Shown here piece after piece: positions 44,524 to 55,258 of a stretch of 64,000 nt of DNA. The stretch spans positions 957,791 through 1,021,790 of the forward strand of contig KB722740.1 of NCBI GenBank assembly GCA_000349905.1. Direction: 5' to 3'. The translations under genes and the position numbers were made by a program. Origin of the DNA: Volvariella volvacea V23 (Eukaryota; Basidiomycota; Agaricomycetes; Agaricales; Pluteaceae). Position 1 is the stretch's first letter. Each line of letters starts with the position of its first letter. The notes below the pieces were generated by a model. The model was given only the letters and a program-made list of their open reading frames with translations. It did no database searches and was not told where the DNA came from.

Positions 44524-46105
44524 TAGTGATGTGCTGGGCCTGGCTCAGAGCTGTGAGCTGGGCCCAGCTAGGCCATTTGAAGCCGAGCCAAGCCAGGCCA
44601 TGTGGCAGGCCTTGGAATGGCCCACAGCCTGGCTAATGATTGTTATGAGCCTGAGACATTAGCTTTGGCCATGTCTCCACATGGGATAGTAGGGCATTGT
44701 TGTCAACAATGATCACAATGACCTTTTCTCTTGATCCTTGACCAATGACTTTGTGCTACTCTCTGGTTGATTCTGCATTGCTGTAAGTGCTGAGCTTTTC
44801 CAGATGATTATGTGTCACTGGGAAGTCTTCTTATTTTGCATTGCTGAGCTTGCCAGTTAATTCTGCATTACTGGGAAGCCTCTTTATAGCTAAACCTTGC
44901 CCCAGTCTCTGTGTACATTTAACAAGTTTTGAATGAAGAATATGGACAACAACCCTGGGTTGTGTGTTCATAAATCAGAATGCAGCAAACTCGTTGACTG
45001 ACTTCTCTCTCAACTCTCAGAGTTGGATAGTGAAGATAAGGGCCCACACACATTGTGCACCTCACAAATTGATGCTACTCCATGATGAGCAGGGTTCAAT
45101 AAGTATCTCAATATGTCCTTTGAGTTGGGCACAATGACCATTGTTGAATTTTGGGATGTAAGAGTTTCTGTTTGTTCTCAAGCTCAATGTTGCCTAATCA
45201 CACAATTTTACAGTTGCATGCCTCTCAATACCTGCTGTGGGCATCACTAGCAAGAGATTATTGTTGAACAGCAGCCTTACAGGTGCTAGAGGCTATGGAG
45301 GTCACCTCACCTAGGAGTAGAGAGTAACAATACTTTGTCTATATCAGAGGATTGGGGGGCTGGTAGGTACATGCTGGAACTATTTGTACAGAGGAGTGAC
45401 AAGTGCTGTCCACCATTTTGGAAATGATGGTATCCACATCAGAATTGATGTGGGTCACTTTGGTGATACTTAGGATCTATCTACCTGTATCCTATGACTA
45501 TCTACCATGTGTATCTAGCCATGTATTTCTCCATAACATGTGTACATTCCAAGTACCAGTCTGCATACTTGGTCTGGATAACCATAAGTCCAGTCCATAT
45601 TGACAGTCCATCCAACAATTATCTCCCTATAATGGCCTTGTCTATGTTGAGCAAGTATGCTTTCTCCTCCACGGGTATCACCATCTCAAAGTGCTGAAAC
45701 TGCCTCAAGCAGGACATTGTTAAAGCACTCCAATTTCTTAAGTATACAATGTGGAAGGATTTGTTATTTTGGGAGGTCGAAATGATACAAGCAGAGCTGG
45801 AAGAGAGGGAGAAGAATGTCTCTGTAGCAGAGGAGGGCTGGAATGAGTTTCTTGATGATGATGCACTGCTCTCTGATGTCAGGAAGAACGATGGTGATGT
45901 AAATATGGGTCCCTAATACCACTCATGCTTCTGTTTCCTCAATTTCGATGTCCTTGACCTGTAAGCTGGGGCTCAAGCCAAGCCGGGCCTGGGCCCAAGC
46001 CCAAGCCTACATTGATGGCCTAGCTTGGATTTTTCAAAGCCTTGAGCCTACCAAAGCTGAGCCCAAGCTGTGGATCTGAGGCCAAGCTGTGCTGGAACAT
46101 CACTA
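44524..46105 (+). mobile_element. hAT-family DNA transposon (decayed)
   Basis: 1,582 bp bounded by the perfect 8-bp duplication CCCCATGT (44,516-44,523 and 46,106-46,113). Both ends start TAGTGATGT reading inward, a short terminal inverted repeat of the hAT CAG/TAGTGATG type. The subterminal zones (44,530-44,640 and 45,960-46,100) are GC-rich and built from AAGCC/GGCCCAGC words, unlike the AT-rich interior. It carries a broken hAT transposase on the plus strand. Confidence 0.85.
45070..45917 (+). pseudogene. hAT transposase C-terminal remnant
   Basis: Part one near 45,080-45,160 reads GFNKYLNMSFELGTMTIVEF then W, the segment before the dimerisation domain. Part two, 45,626-45,917, reads NYLPIMALSMLSKYAFSSTG, ITISKC, a TGA stop, NCLKQDIVKALQFLKYTMWK and AELEEREKNVSVAEEGWNEF, the hAT dimerisation domain. 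At positions where the family has Arg it shows Cys, Trp or stop (TGC, TGG, TGA), each one C-to-T step from a CGN codon. The intervening 470 bp are not recognised. Confidence 0.72.
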
Positions 46106-46510
46106 CCCCATGTAAGAGCCATGGTGGTTCTAGAGAACCAAGTTTTAGCATTTGAGATTGCATATAAAAAGTGGCCACTTACTGTTTCTCATAACCCACT
46201 GATAAATGCTCTCAAGAAGGAGCTTGATTGTGCCAGATCACCTGCTTGAAGTTGACCCTGTACTTGTCTTGTATATCACCTATATCCTTTTGAGGCCAAG
46301 AGTATAGCTCAAGCTAATATAGAACTAAGAACACAGATATACCAAGGTAATCAGCCAATAACACAACCTTCATTCAAACTTTTACCATTATGAATGCTTA
46401 AAGGAAGATTTATATATTTTGCCATAATAAGATACCCTTTTTACATTCCAAATAATAATAACTTTATTTTATCTGCATACAAAGAGATTTCTCACCTTTA
46501 GAAAGCAGCA

Positions 46511-48250
46511 TTTACAATCATGTTAGCAATAAACACCATATGAAACAAGTTACCTTACCTGAATGTCTTACCATTTGTTAGCTGTCCAAGGTTTATAAAT
46601 AAAATGAACAAATTTCTGGCTATTGAACTTAAATAAATTCATTTCAAGTAACAAGCTGAACATCCAATACAAGATCACTCAGCCATCCCTAAAAAGGCTA
46701 ATGTTAGAAATCAACAGTACACCCTACTATTAAACTTCATGAGCACTTTGTGCTTCTCAAACTTTTGAATTTGCAAAACAATACTCAGGCATACAATACA
46801 GCATGTATAGACTGAAACCTTACAGAATTCAACCATTTCAACACCACCTTTTACATTGAGTACACATTATAATGAGACTTAAGATCAAATATAGGCTTAT
46901 TTTGAATAAGCACATGTATGCTTGCAGTTATTATTGAGATGGTAAATTATGCAAAAGTCATCTAAATTAGAGGTAGAAATGGTGCTCAGGCCTAACAAAT
47001 AGAAGAAATGTAAAAAAGTGATGTAATCTGAAGAATGGATATGAACTTGCTTGATCTAGAAAACCAAGTGGGTAAACATTTTGCATCAGTGGATCAATAG
47101 CAGAACTCATACCTTTGTAAACAAATTAAAAAAAGTGGCAAAGAAATGTACAGTAGTCTGGAAGAATTGCAAAAGTTGATTGTTGGCTTAACTACATTAA
47201 CTATCATTAACCACAATTTACAAAATGTGTAGAGCTCAGATTTTTGTCCAATAAAGCCTGTTATAATTTTTGCTTCAATCAACTTCCTCAGTACAGCTAG
47301 ATTTTTCTTCTTTTGATATTTATCTTCAAGGCAAGCTTTTTGTGTTGCCTCATATCTTCTAGGTTAACAGAATTGCCACATATTCACCTGCCAAGCCTTC
47401 CTGCATGGCCTACTTAGCCCCACCACATGAGCCAGCTGACAAGGCTAATTAGCTTACATTGTCTCTTATAGTCATGCTCTAAAGAAACTTGCACTAAACA
47501 CTCAAAGACTTGAAAAAAACCTTGACCATCCACATGGCTTTTCCTTACTGGTTCACCACACTGCAGTTGTTGCCAGCTGCTTCCATCATACTGGCTGTTT
47601 CTTGTCCAACCTCCCATTACACCAAACCCTTCTAACACTGCCTAACCTACTTAACATCCTGCTACTCTCCTAACTTTGTTGACTTCTGCTGGCCCATATA
47701 ATGTTATTTGGCTAGGGCCTATTCAACTTGTTGATTACACAAATATATTTGGGAGCTATAACAATTCTTAGTGTGAATCATCAGCAATTTTGAAAACCTA
47801 AACTGTAATATTCCCAGCAATGCCATCCTCATCCTTATCCTCATTCTCATTATGAGCACCAGATTGACTCTCAAATTCATCCTTGGCATACTTATGCTTA
47901 TTCTCAATGTTAATACCTATTATAGCCACAGAACAGTTTCTATCAGTTTTCGGCATATTAGAATGATTACTTGGAGACAGGGGCTGTGCACATAGTAGCT
48001 TGGCAAGTCTGAGTTACTGATAGTGGATGCACCAGAGATGTTAGTGGTGTGGGACTGCATCATTGAGTTGGAACTGGACATAAACACATGCATGAGGTGA
48101 GGGTTGCTACTATGCTGTTTTGTGGAAAGGAAATTGCCTGGGGTCACTGAACCTGTAAAGTCCAGATGCAGAGCAAGCTGCCACAAGTGCTTTATGTGCA
48201 GCACATTCAATCTCCCTTGTTCCTTTCTATACAATCACACTTAATATGTC
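46511..48250. other. CpG-free AT-rich sequence, no gene seen
   Basis: No protein likeness found. I could not find one CpG dinucleotide from 46,141 to 47,940. Simple-sequence runs rich in TCCTCAT lie near 47,820-47,890. Confidence 0.45.
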
Positions 48251-49643
48251 AGGCATGGGTCTACTTGCTGAAGTTGATGTTCTTTGTTAGATAGCTCCAT
48301 CATTTCATCACATATTTATGTTACCAGTCTTTGTATCTCAATATTCAAGCAGTCAATTTTTTTTATATGCATGTTGTTGCTTGAAATACTGATCCATGAG
48401 ATAATGAGAGTTAGAATGACTCTATTTCTTTTCATGGACATTTTGCCAGATATTATGAAAAAAGTTGAAATCAGCCAAAAAGGTATACTTGATAACTTGG
48501 TTTCAGTTTAACTATGGGTGTTGTAGCTGAAGAAACTTGGTGGCAGCATTGTAGTTGGCCAGTGCTATGTGAATGGCTTTCAAGCAAGCTTGCAAAGCCT
48601 TGGCTATATAGATGTAGAGATGATAGCCTGTGAACCTATCAAAATATGATAAGAAAAAACAAGACATTGCATTACCTGTTTTTACCATATTCATCTTTGT
48701 TAGATTAAGCAAGTGAGAAACTACCAGCTGCTCCAAGTTGTTAACACACTGCCAATATATCCTCATTACAACTTATTCTGCAGTTTTCTCCTTCAATGAG
48801 CCAGGCTTCCAGCTTTTCATAATTCCCAATATAACTTCATATTGTTGCATGGCATCCAGTTTCTTCTGCCACTTTTGACAAGCATAAAAAAGCTGTGTGC
48901 TGAGGACTTATGCAGATATACCATCTTGTGACTGTGTTATGGTCATCCCAACCCCAACATGCCAGTTCTTGGATAGGGCATTTAGCTCACTTCTGGAAAG
49001 GTGTAAATTGGTGAGGTTTATGCACGTAAAGCAAATACTCAGCTTTTCTTAGTTCCAATAAACTAGTGTAATAATTCATTTCCAAAGTCTCTTTAATGGA
49101 TTCTTGAGCAAGGTTTTTCAGATAATCTTGTTCTTCTTTGAGCCATTGAGGAAATACAGTGGCAGGCTTCTCAACTCCATAGATATGAATCACTAGCATA
49201 AGGTGTTCCTTGCATTAAATAATATCAAGTGCTTGTTTGTAGTTGTTAACCAGAAACTTGCCTAGCATGAGTGCTATTGAGAATACAAAGCATGTGATAG
49301 TAGTACAGCTTACTGAGATTTGGATAGGTTTTGAATGTATCTATGTTGCAAAGGTAGTTTATGATCTCTTGCTATCAATAATATCAACTTGCATACTATG
49401 TTATAGCTGCCAACTGTTGGGGAAAAAGCAAATGCTCAGATTCTATTTCCAAGTGAAGAATAGTAAGTAAAGGGTGTAAGTGAAGAGGCTAGCTCATAGT
49501 TGCTTACCTATTCCTAATCAAAGAATCTTTAAAGCTGGGGAATAGGTGGTGAGAGCAGTATGATATATATACTACTTGAAGATAAATAAAAATAAATAAA
49601 AGGGTATAATCCCTCTGGTGAAGAGAAGTAGGGGGGAGGGGGG

Positions 49644-49743
49644 NNNNNNNNNNNNNNNNNNNNNNNNNNNNNNNNNNNNNNNNNNNNNNNNNNNNNNNNN
49701 NNNNNNNNNNNNNNNNNNNNNNNNNNNNNNNNNNNNNNNNNNN
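49644..49743. other. assembly gap (100 N)
   Basis: Exactly 100 N after a G-rich run (AGGGGGGAGGGGGG). The G-rich sequence itself probably stopped the assembly. Confidence 0.99.
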
Positions 49744-50129
49744 ATAAGAATGAAAGTATCAAAGTGGAAGTTCTGAACAAAGAGTGTAGCACACAGACCA
49801 GAAGAACACGTAAGCTAGATTGGCATACATACATAAGCCTGGGTCATACACAGTCAATGTGGGAATGAATGAAGTTATATGAAGTCATAAATAATCTTCT
49901 GACTTGACACATGTTCATTTAGAACAAGATTGAATCATTGGATGTGATAAAAAACAAGAGATATACCATATGTGAAAAACAGGAATGGGTAAAGTGGGAA
50001 CAGATATCATAAATGAGAGTCTAGGGTATGGGTGAATGAAAAGGTATGGAATAAGGGTTTGAATGAAAGGGAGATAAGGTGATATATATTAAGTGTTGAA
50101 GATATAATAGAGAAAAGGAAATAGTGAAG

Positions 50130-50219
50130 ACACTTGGTCGGCATCTAGAGAGAATGTAGATGCTTGGTCAGCACCTAAAGATGGGATAAACACTTGGTTG
50201 GCACCTAGAGATCAGGCAT
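50130..50219 (+). repeat. three tandem 30-bp units
   Basis: Units begin ACACTTGGTCGGCA, ATGCTTGGTCAGCA and ACACTTGGTTGGCA at 50,130, 50,160 and 50,190. The same dinucleotide is CG, CA and TG in the three copies. Confidence 0.75.
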
Positions 50220-50984
50220 TTATGTCAAGGGCTCTTACAAGCTCTGACACTAACACATTTGATTTGGAAAAAAACACTTACATCCCTCCAAATCTTTGAG
50301 ACTTAATCTCTCCATATATGCAGTAAGATAGAAAAGCTGGCACATGTAGTTGTGCATGTAGCTATAGAAGGCTTCAACAAGTGACCAATACGTCAAATCT
50401 TTCACTTGTGCCCCAAGAGGGCTCCTAGTAAGGGTACCATTAAAACTACAATCAATATTGTAGCTGACATCAAGCAAAACCTTGACCATCAATAGTAGGT
50501 ACTTAGATCTAGTGAGGTAAGTATATATTGTAATTGGAACAAAGTAAGAGTATATATTTCTCTCAATTGGACTATATTCCTCACTAGCAATGTAAAGCTG
50601 TGTTTGTAGAGTGATAGGAAAATGCCTACCTTGTCAAAAACCCTTATGTCCTGCTGGTCATCTTCTCACTCACTGGTCTGAACAGAGACTATCATCATTG
50701 TTGCTGTTTACTCTATCACTATCCATGGTCTCATTGAAAGCACTTGTATTTGTTAACCAGTTTGTCTTTGCCCATACATCAATGTTAGTCCAAGCAATAT
50801 AATAATCACTGTGTGGTTGGTGACTATTGACACACTCAGATACAATACTCTGCTCCAGGCCATCCAAGTCAATATCCTCCTTGGGCCATAACATGTGCTT
50901 TAACAAGCTGTTGTTGTTCATCATGATGAGCATTTTTAACTCCAAGTTTTTATCAGACAAAAACAAAAATAATAGAATGAACAC

Positions 50985-52546
50985 TTACTCCATAACGGGA
51001 GGAGGAAAGTGGACTGTGGGAACTTGATAAGAAAACTCATGAAAGAGGTCAAGGACTTTGATTGGTTTGTACCCAATGATTATTTTTTGATTAGGAGCAG
51101 GAGACAAATCATTCATAGCATTATCCCTCATTATATAGCATTAGTCCATGTAGGCTAATGCAATTTCATTCATCTGAGCAGCAAAATCATGAACCTGTCT
51201 TTCAATTCTATTCTGTTACTTTCTTCAATCTCTACATTTTCTGAAATTGGATCAAGTCTTGTGTAACTTGAATTTGGTGAAGAAAAAATGCACTGCAACT
51301 AAATTTTAGATCAAATAGCTTTATGGAGCATATCCTCAAAATCCTTGGTTGTAGAGCTTGGATTAAGGAGATACTATGCCATCAAGAACATCTTGAGCTC
51401 TAAACACACTGGGAAGAACTTCACTATTGTTATTGTCAGTGGGGCCACTAGAATTCCCAAATACAATAGCTTTAAGAAGTTTTCACTTATCTTGTGATAG
51501 CACTAGACTATTTCTTAACTTCACAGATCTTTTATTATGTCCTGATACACATGTTGGAAGTTTTTTCAAAGTCTTGCTTTATTGGCTTGGCATTGCAACT
51601 TGCAACAAATTGGAACCTTAAAGGACAAATACACCCTCAGGGCAAATGGAGACATCTTACACAGTTTTCAAAGTAATTTATTGATGTTTCTGTCTCATGA
51701 TATTAAGAGATCAAGTAAAAGGAATAAAGCAAGTTGTCAGGAACTTCACAAATAGGGTACATTTTTTTCTTACTTATGGTTACACCAACAACATAAAAAC
51801 CCCAATAAATTGTGAACCACCACCAAAAAATCAGCTGCATGATGCTTCAATACCTTACCACCACAACCAGCTACCCCTCCCTCATCCACACTTCAGAAGA
51901 GAATACCAAAGAGTATCTAATCTAGAAAGATGGGATCTGATATGAGGTCCTAATAAAGCCAGTCACTGATCAGAACAGCCAAGTCATATGGATGGACTGG
52001 CTGTATTTTCCTCTCATTAGACTTTGAAAGCAAAACTGGAGAGAAAACATAATGGTGGAAACTCTCATACTACCCAACACCCCTTTTGACCACAGAACAT
52101 GGAGATATTGTGAAGAACCAACAGTTTGGCTTAGACAAGCCAACTTCTACTGGACTAGACATTTCTCAAAATTCTGCCAAGCACTTTCACTTCACCTCAA
52201 ATTCACTGATTACCCAACATCATCATAGCAACATACATCATTCATCAGAAGCACTAGATTATTAGCTAATACCCCCATTCTCAATGCCTGTATTCCAGAA
52301 AACCCACTCTCTTGTTTCCAGTACCAATAGGACAACTCTATTGCTATTACATCAGAAAAGCAAGGCTATGGAGAATTCCACCAAGAGGATACTTCCTCAA
52401 CTACAGAGTGATGACAACTCCATTGTTATCAGAATTCTGATGGCAAATGACCAGGCAGATATGGGATAAAGGAACCAAAGGACCACAAGTAATTAGACCA
52501 TATATAGAAATGTATATTAATAAGATACCTTAGAACTACTTAGGAT
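50985..52546. other. AT-rich transposon debris, no gene seen
   Basis: Open frames are short and resemble no family I know. The start of the KDZ element may lie at its left edge. Confidence 0.4.
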
Positions 52547-52585
52547 AGTGGGCCATGGTAAAGCCTGGCATGTCTAAGTCCAGGA
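52547..52585 (+). repeat. MITE-family terminal repeat, single copy
   Basis: AGTGGGCCATGG...CCTGGCATGTCTAAGTCCAGG matches the end of the MITE at 42300, with C-to-T and G-to-T differences. No partner end found nearby. Confidence 0.5.
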
Positions 52586-52919
52586 TTTTTTTGATACAAA
52601 ATATACAGTGCTCAAGCCTTAAGAACTTCTTGAAGGGTCTTGAAGAGGTATTGAGAATATCAGAAAGTTGAAAATATTAAAAACACAAAAAACCAGAAGA
52701 CAGCTCAAAGTAATCAATAGACCTCCATTTAAATTCAGATATTAAGCTAGAAAAAACATATATATTATATTGATATCATGCAATATATTACAGTAAACTA
52801 CTGTAGTGATAAATCTATATTAACAATTGATGCTTGAATTATAAAATGTCCAAAAGTGCAGAAGTAGCTTGTTTAAAATTAATTGGAGCAATAATTAGTA
52901 ATAACTGCACATCATTAAC

Positions 52920-53285
52920 ATGTACAACCAACTCATTCCCTATGCTTTCCATCATGTCTACATGACACATTATGATGAGCTGATTCACCAGTACAAAGAG
53001 TGTTTCCATAACCTAGTCCAAGGATGTACCACTCCCTTAAACAATGTAGTGCTTAATCATTTGTACATTACTGAAATTAATCCTTCAGTACAAAACAAGC
53101 TTGTCGCTGAACCCTATACCATCTTGAACATTATCAAGCTAGTAAAGTATGATCAAGAAACGAGAACAAAAGGTGTTACCATTGCAAGAGATGTGGACAT
53201 GATGTCACCAGATGTCCTGCTGCAAATTTCCAAATTGAATTAGAGAGTGAACCATCTGAGAATGAAATTCCAATTCTTATTTCTC
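52920..53285 (+). pseudogene. Ty3/Gypsy gag fragment with zinc knuckle
   Basis: Frame one ends YITEINPSVQNKLVAEPYTI...LVKYDQET, the end of a Gypsy capsid. The nucleic-acid-binding knuckle CYHCKRCGHDVTRC (Cys-X2-Cys-X4-His-X4-Cys) follows in another frame, at about 53,175-53,216, then LESEPSENEIP. So there is a single frameshift between capsid and knuckle. Family assignment by motif only. Confidence 0.6.
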
Positions 53286-53937
53286 TTTTCACAGTTATAA
53301 TGCAACTGAATGATCTCTGATTACTTTTGTTTTGCATAAATTATATTTGTAACCTATCAAATCATAAAAACCCTACCTTATAACTCTAACTCAGAAAATC
53401 CAACTTGTCATATTATATATTGTTAGAGATGAAGAAGAAATCAATACTCCTTGGCTCCACCTACTATCCAAAATCTGCTACCAGTAAATCTATTAGATTC
53501 TCCCAAAACCCCTTTCTCACCTACACTCATCAACCTATAACATGTCAGAAGAAGAATTCAGTGGTGGTAGAAAGTCTAGAAAAACCTTAAGATTATGACC
53601 CACCAACCTAGGAACTATACCTGGTAGCACTCCTGGTTTCCCACTATCTGCAAGCCCACATTCTGCCCCTCCAATGTCAATCAACTCTCCTGCAACCCAA
53701 AATTCTGGTGGGGGTGAAGATGAAGATAAAAGAAAAGAAGGTGCTTGAACTCCAGCCTCTATTAGCACAGCATACCCCACTGAAGCACTGCCACTAAGAT
53801 CACTCAAGACTTAAGTGCTTTGTTTAGTGCAGCCAGTCAACAGATCACCTAATCTGAATTTAATGTAACCATAAATCAATTTTAAAAGGATTTACAAGAA
53901 CCACATTATATGGACCAAGTGTTATGGGCATTCCACC
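53286..53937 (+). other. gag-like low-complexity segment left of the Copia element
   Basis: A broken frame from about 53,542 (MSEEEFSGGRKSRKTLR, stop, PTNLGTIPGSTPGFPLSASP) has the Ser/Pro character of a retrotransposon gag N-terminus. The Copia insertion follows directly. Parent element not identified. Confidence 0.35.
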
Positions 53938-54176
53938 TGTTGAAAGAACATTTTCTAATTAGTCAACAGGACAATGAAGCAAGCCTCATGCTTGCAGTCA
54001 TGTATTAGCATGTTGTACATTCCTTTGATTAGATTTTCTTTTTTGTAGATTATCCTTTGATCACTTGTTTAGGACATTTAGCATGCCACTTATTTTCCAT
54101 ACATATATATAGGCTTGTATTTATGATACAGTATACACAGTTTTTACTACTATGAGTCTGAGATGTAGTCTTATCA
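53938..54176 (+). repeat. Copia 5' LTR (239 bp)
   Basis: Starts TGTTGAAAGAACATTTTC and ends GTAGTCTTATCA. Contains CATATATATAGGCTTG, a likely TATA box, about 60 bp before the end. Exactly as long as the 3' LTR. Confidence 0.9.
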
Positions 54177-54322
54177 AGTTATGGGCCCTACTCTTTGATG
54201 AAAGAAGAGTCCTTGAACACGTGTGCACCTTGTTCATCTATATTCTTAAAACTCTGTCCATTAATTTTGCTCCTCTCCCTTTGGACATCCTGCTCACACC
54301 ACCATAGTAGCAACTCACAATC

Positions 54323-55250
54323 ATGTCATTACCCAAATTCTTTCTCACCAACACCCCTCTCCTCAACTCCACCAACTTTGACCAATGGATGTTATTTATC
54401 CATGTGGCCCTTGAAGCACATTGCATAGGGCCCTTCATCAAGAGGACTTAGCCACAGCCCACCATGTTGTTGGAGCAGACTACTTGGCTCTAAGATGACC
54501 TCCAAGCTGTTAGTCTTATTTTGTGCACCTGCACCACTGCCATTCAGCAGAAGCTCCTCACTGAGAGCACTAGCTTTAAGTGCATTGAAGAAATAACTGC
54601 CAAGTCTGTTACCATCTATGCCACCACAGCAGAAGGTAAATCCATTGCTTCAACAACCCCTGCTGCCACTTGTACAGTCCACCGATCTCTTGCAAAGCAC
54701 CACTGGGATTATCTTGAAAAGAAATACCGTGGTGGCACAAACATGGTGGTGATGATGCGCTGCAAAACTCTACACAAGTTTCACTTCATTGAAGGCACTT
54801 CTTACAAGGAACAGCTCAACAAAATTGAGGCTGTCTATCACTCACTTATTGGCACCCAATTTGAGCAATCCAATCTCAACCTTGCTACCTATGTCCTTTG
54901 TGTTCTTCCTCTTGCCTACACCATCATCATCCAATCCTACATGGGCACCCTGAATGGCAGCAAGGTTGTTTACACAGATGTCAAAGCTTGAATTCTTGAT
55001 GAAGAGCTTTGCAAGAAAGCCACAAGTTTGTCCATTGTTAACATGGTCCAGGTAGGGAAGGACAAGTTGAAGAATGAGTGTCAGTATTGTCATAAGCAAG
55101 AGCACTAGGCAAAAGATGTAGGAAGAGGAAGTTCAATAAGAAAAAGGATAAGGAAGGGGGAGGTAGAGGCAAAGGAACTGGTAATAATTCCAAGGTTAAT
55201 GTTGTAGCTGCCAAATCTTCCAATATGATTTCCTTTGCTGCCTACATCTT
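54323..55250 (+). pseudogene. Copia gag, broken
   Basis: Begins MSLPKFFLTNTPLLNSTNFD QWM, a standard Copia gag start (N-F-x-x-W). At least two in-frame stops occur near 54,448 and 54,494. The middle HHWDYLEKKYRGGTN...EGTSYKEQLNKI is the UBN2-type gag domain. A zinc knuckle CQYCHKQEH at about 55,080 lacks its last Cys. Confidence 0.75.
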
Positions 55251-55258
55251 GTCTGATT

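Larger units (their letters stand above)
44400..46510 (-). pseudogene. Plavaka-type transposase remnant, copy B, split by hAT
   Basis: Right to left: ISLYADKIKLLLFGM and KGYLIMAKYINLPLSIHNGK (about 46,500-46,380), KDIGDIQDKYRVNFKQVIWH (about 46,290-46,220), ending in MALTWG at 46,106. The frame resumes after the hAT element at 44,523 with QKSSCPCPVFLIPAKKLADI. Joining the two sides at the duplicated 8 bp restores the family's MALTxG...CPCPxCLVPA block, which proves the interruption. In-frame stops are present throughout. Same orientation as copy A, about 4 kb away. Confidence 0.72.
49455..50243 (-). repeat. probable solo LTR inserted in the KDZ gene
   Basis: On the minus strand it begins TGTTAGTGTCAGAGCTTG, a typical LTR start, and interrupts the KDZ frame between the LEGC..FF block and the YASxYY block. 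It contains a TATATAT-rich stretch near 49,560, a strand-asymmetric purine tract (49,960-50,130), three 30-bp tandem units and a 100-N gap. I could not fix the far end or a target duplication. Confidence 0.4.
48512..50984 (-). pseudogene. KDZ-superfamily (Kyakuja/Dileera/Zisupton) transposase remnant
   Basis: Minus-strand pieces in collinear order. About 50,920-50,790: NNNSLLKHML and SDYYIAWTNIDVWAKTNWL. At 50,492-50,250: VSYNIDCSFNGTL, AFYSYMHNYMCQLFYLTAYM and LEGCKCFFPNQM. Near 49,400-49,250: YAS..YY..QEIIN with stops where Arg is expected, and GKFLVNNYKQALDII. At 49,199-48,987: VFPQWLKEEQDYLKNLAQES, ETLEMNYYTSLLELRKAE. At 48,766-48,512: NNLEQLVVSHLLNLTKMNMV, an intron, IAKALQACLKAIHIALANYN. 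The set matches KDZ transposases of mushrooms. It is interrupted between 49,455 and 50,243 by an LTR-like insertion containing a gap. Confidence 0.68.

Noticed and set aside
48284..48511. Small hydrophobic plus-strand ORF as a membrane protein gene
   Set aside because: It overlaps decayed transposon sequence, has AT-driven hydrophobic codons and no homologue that I know.
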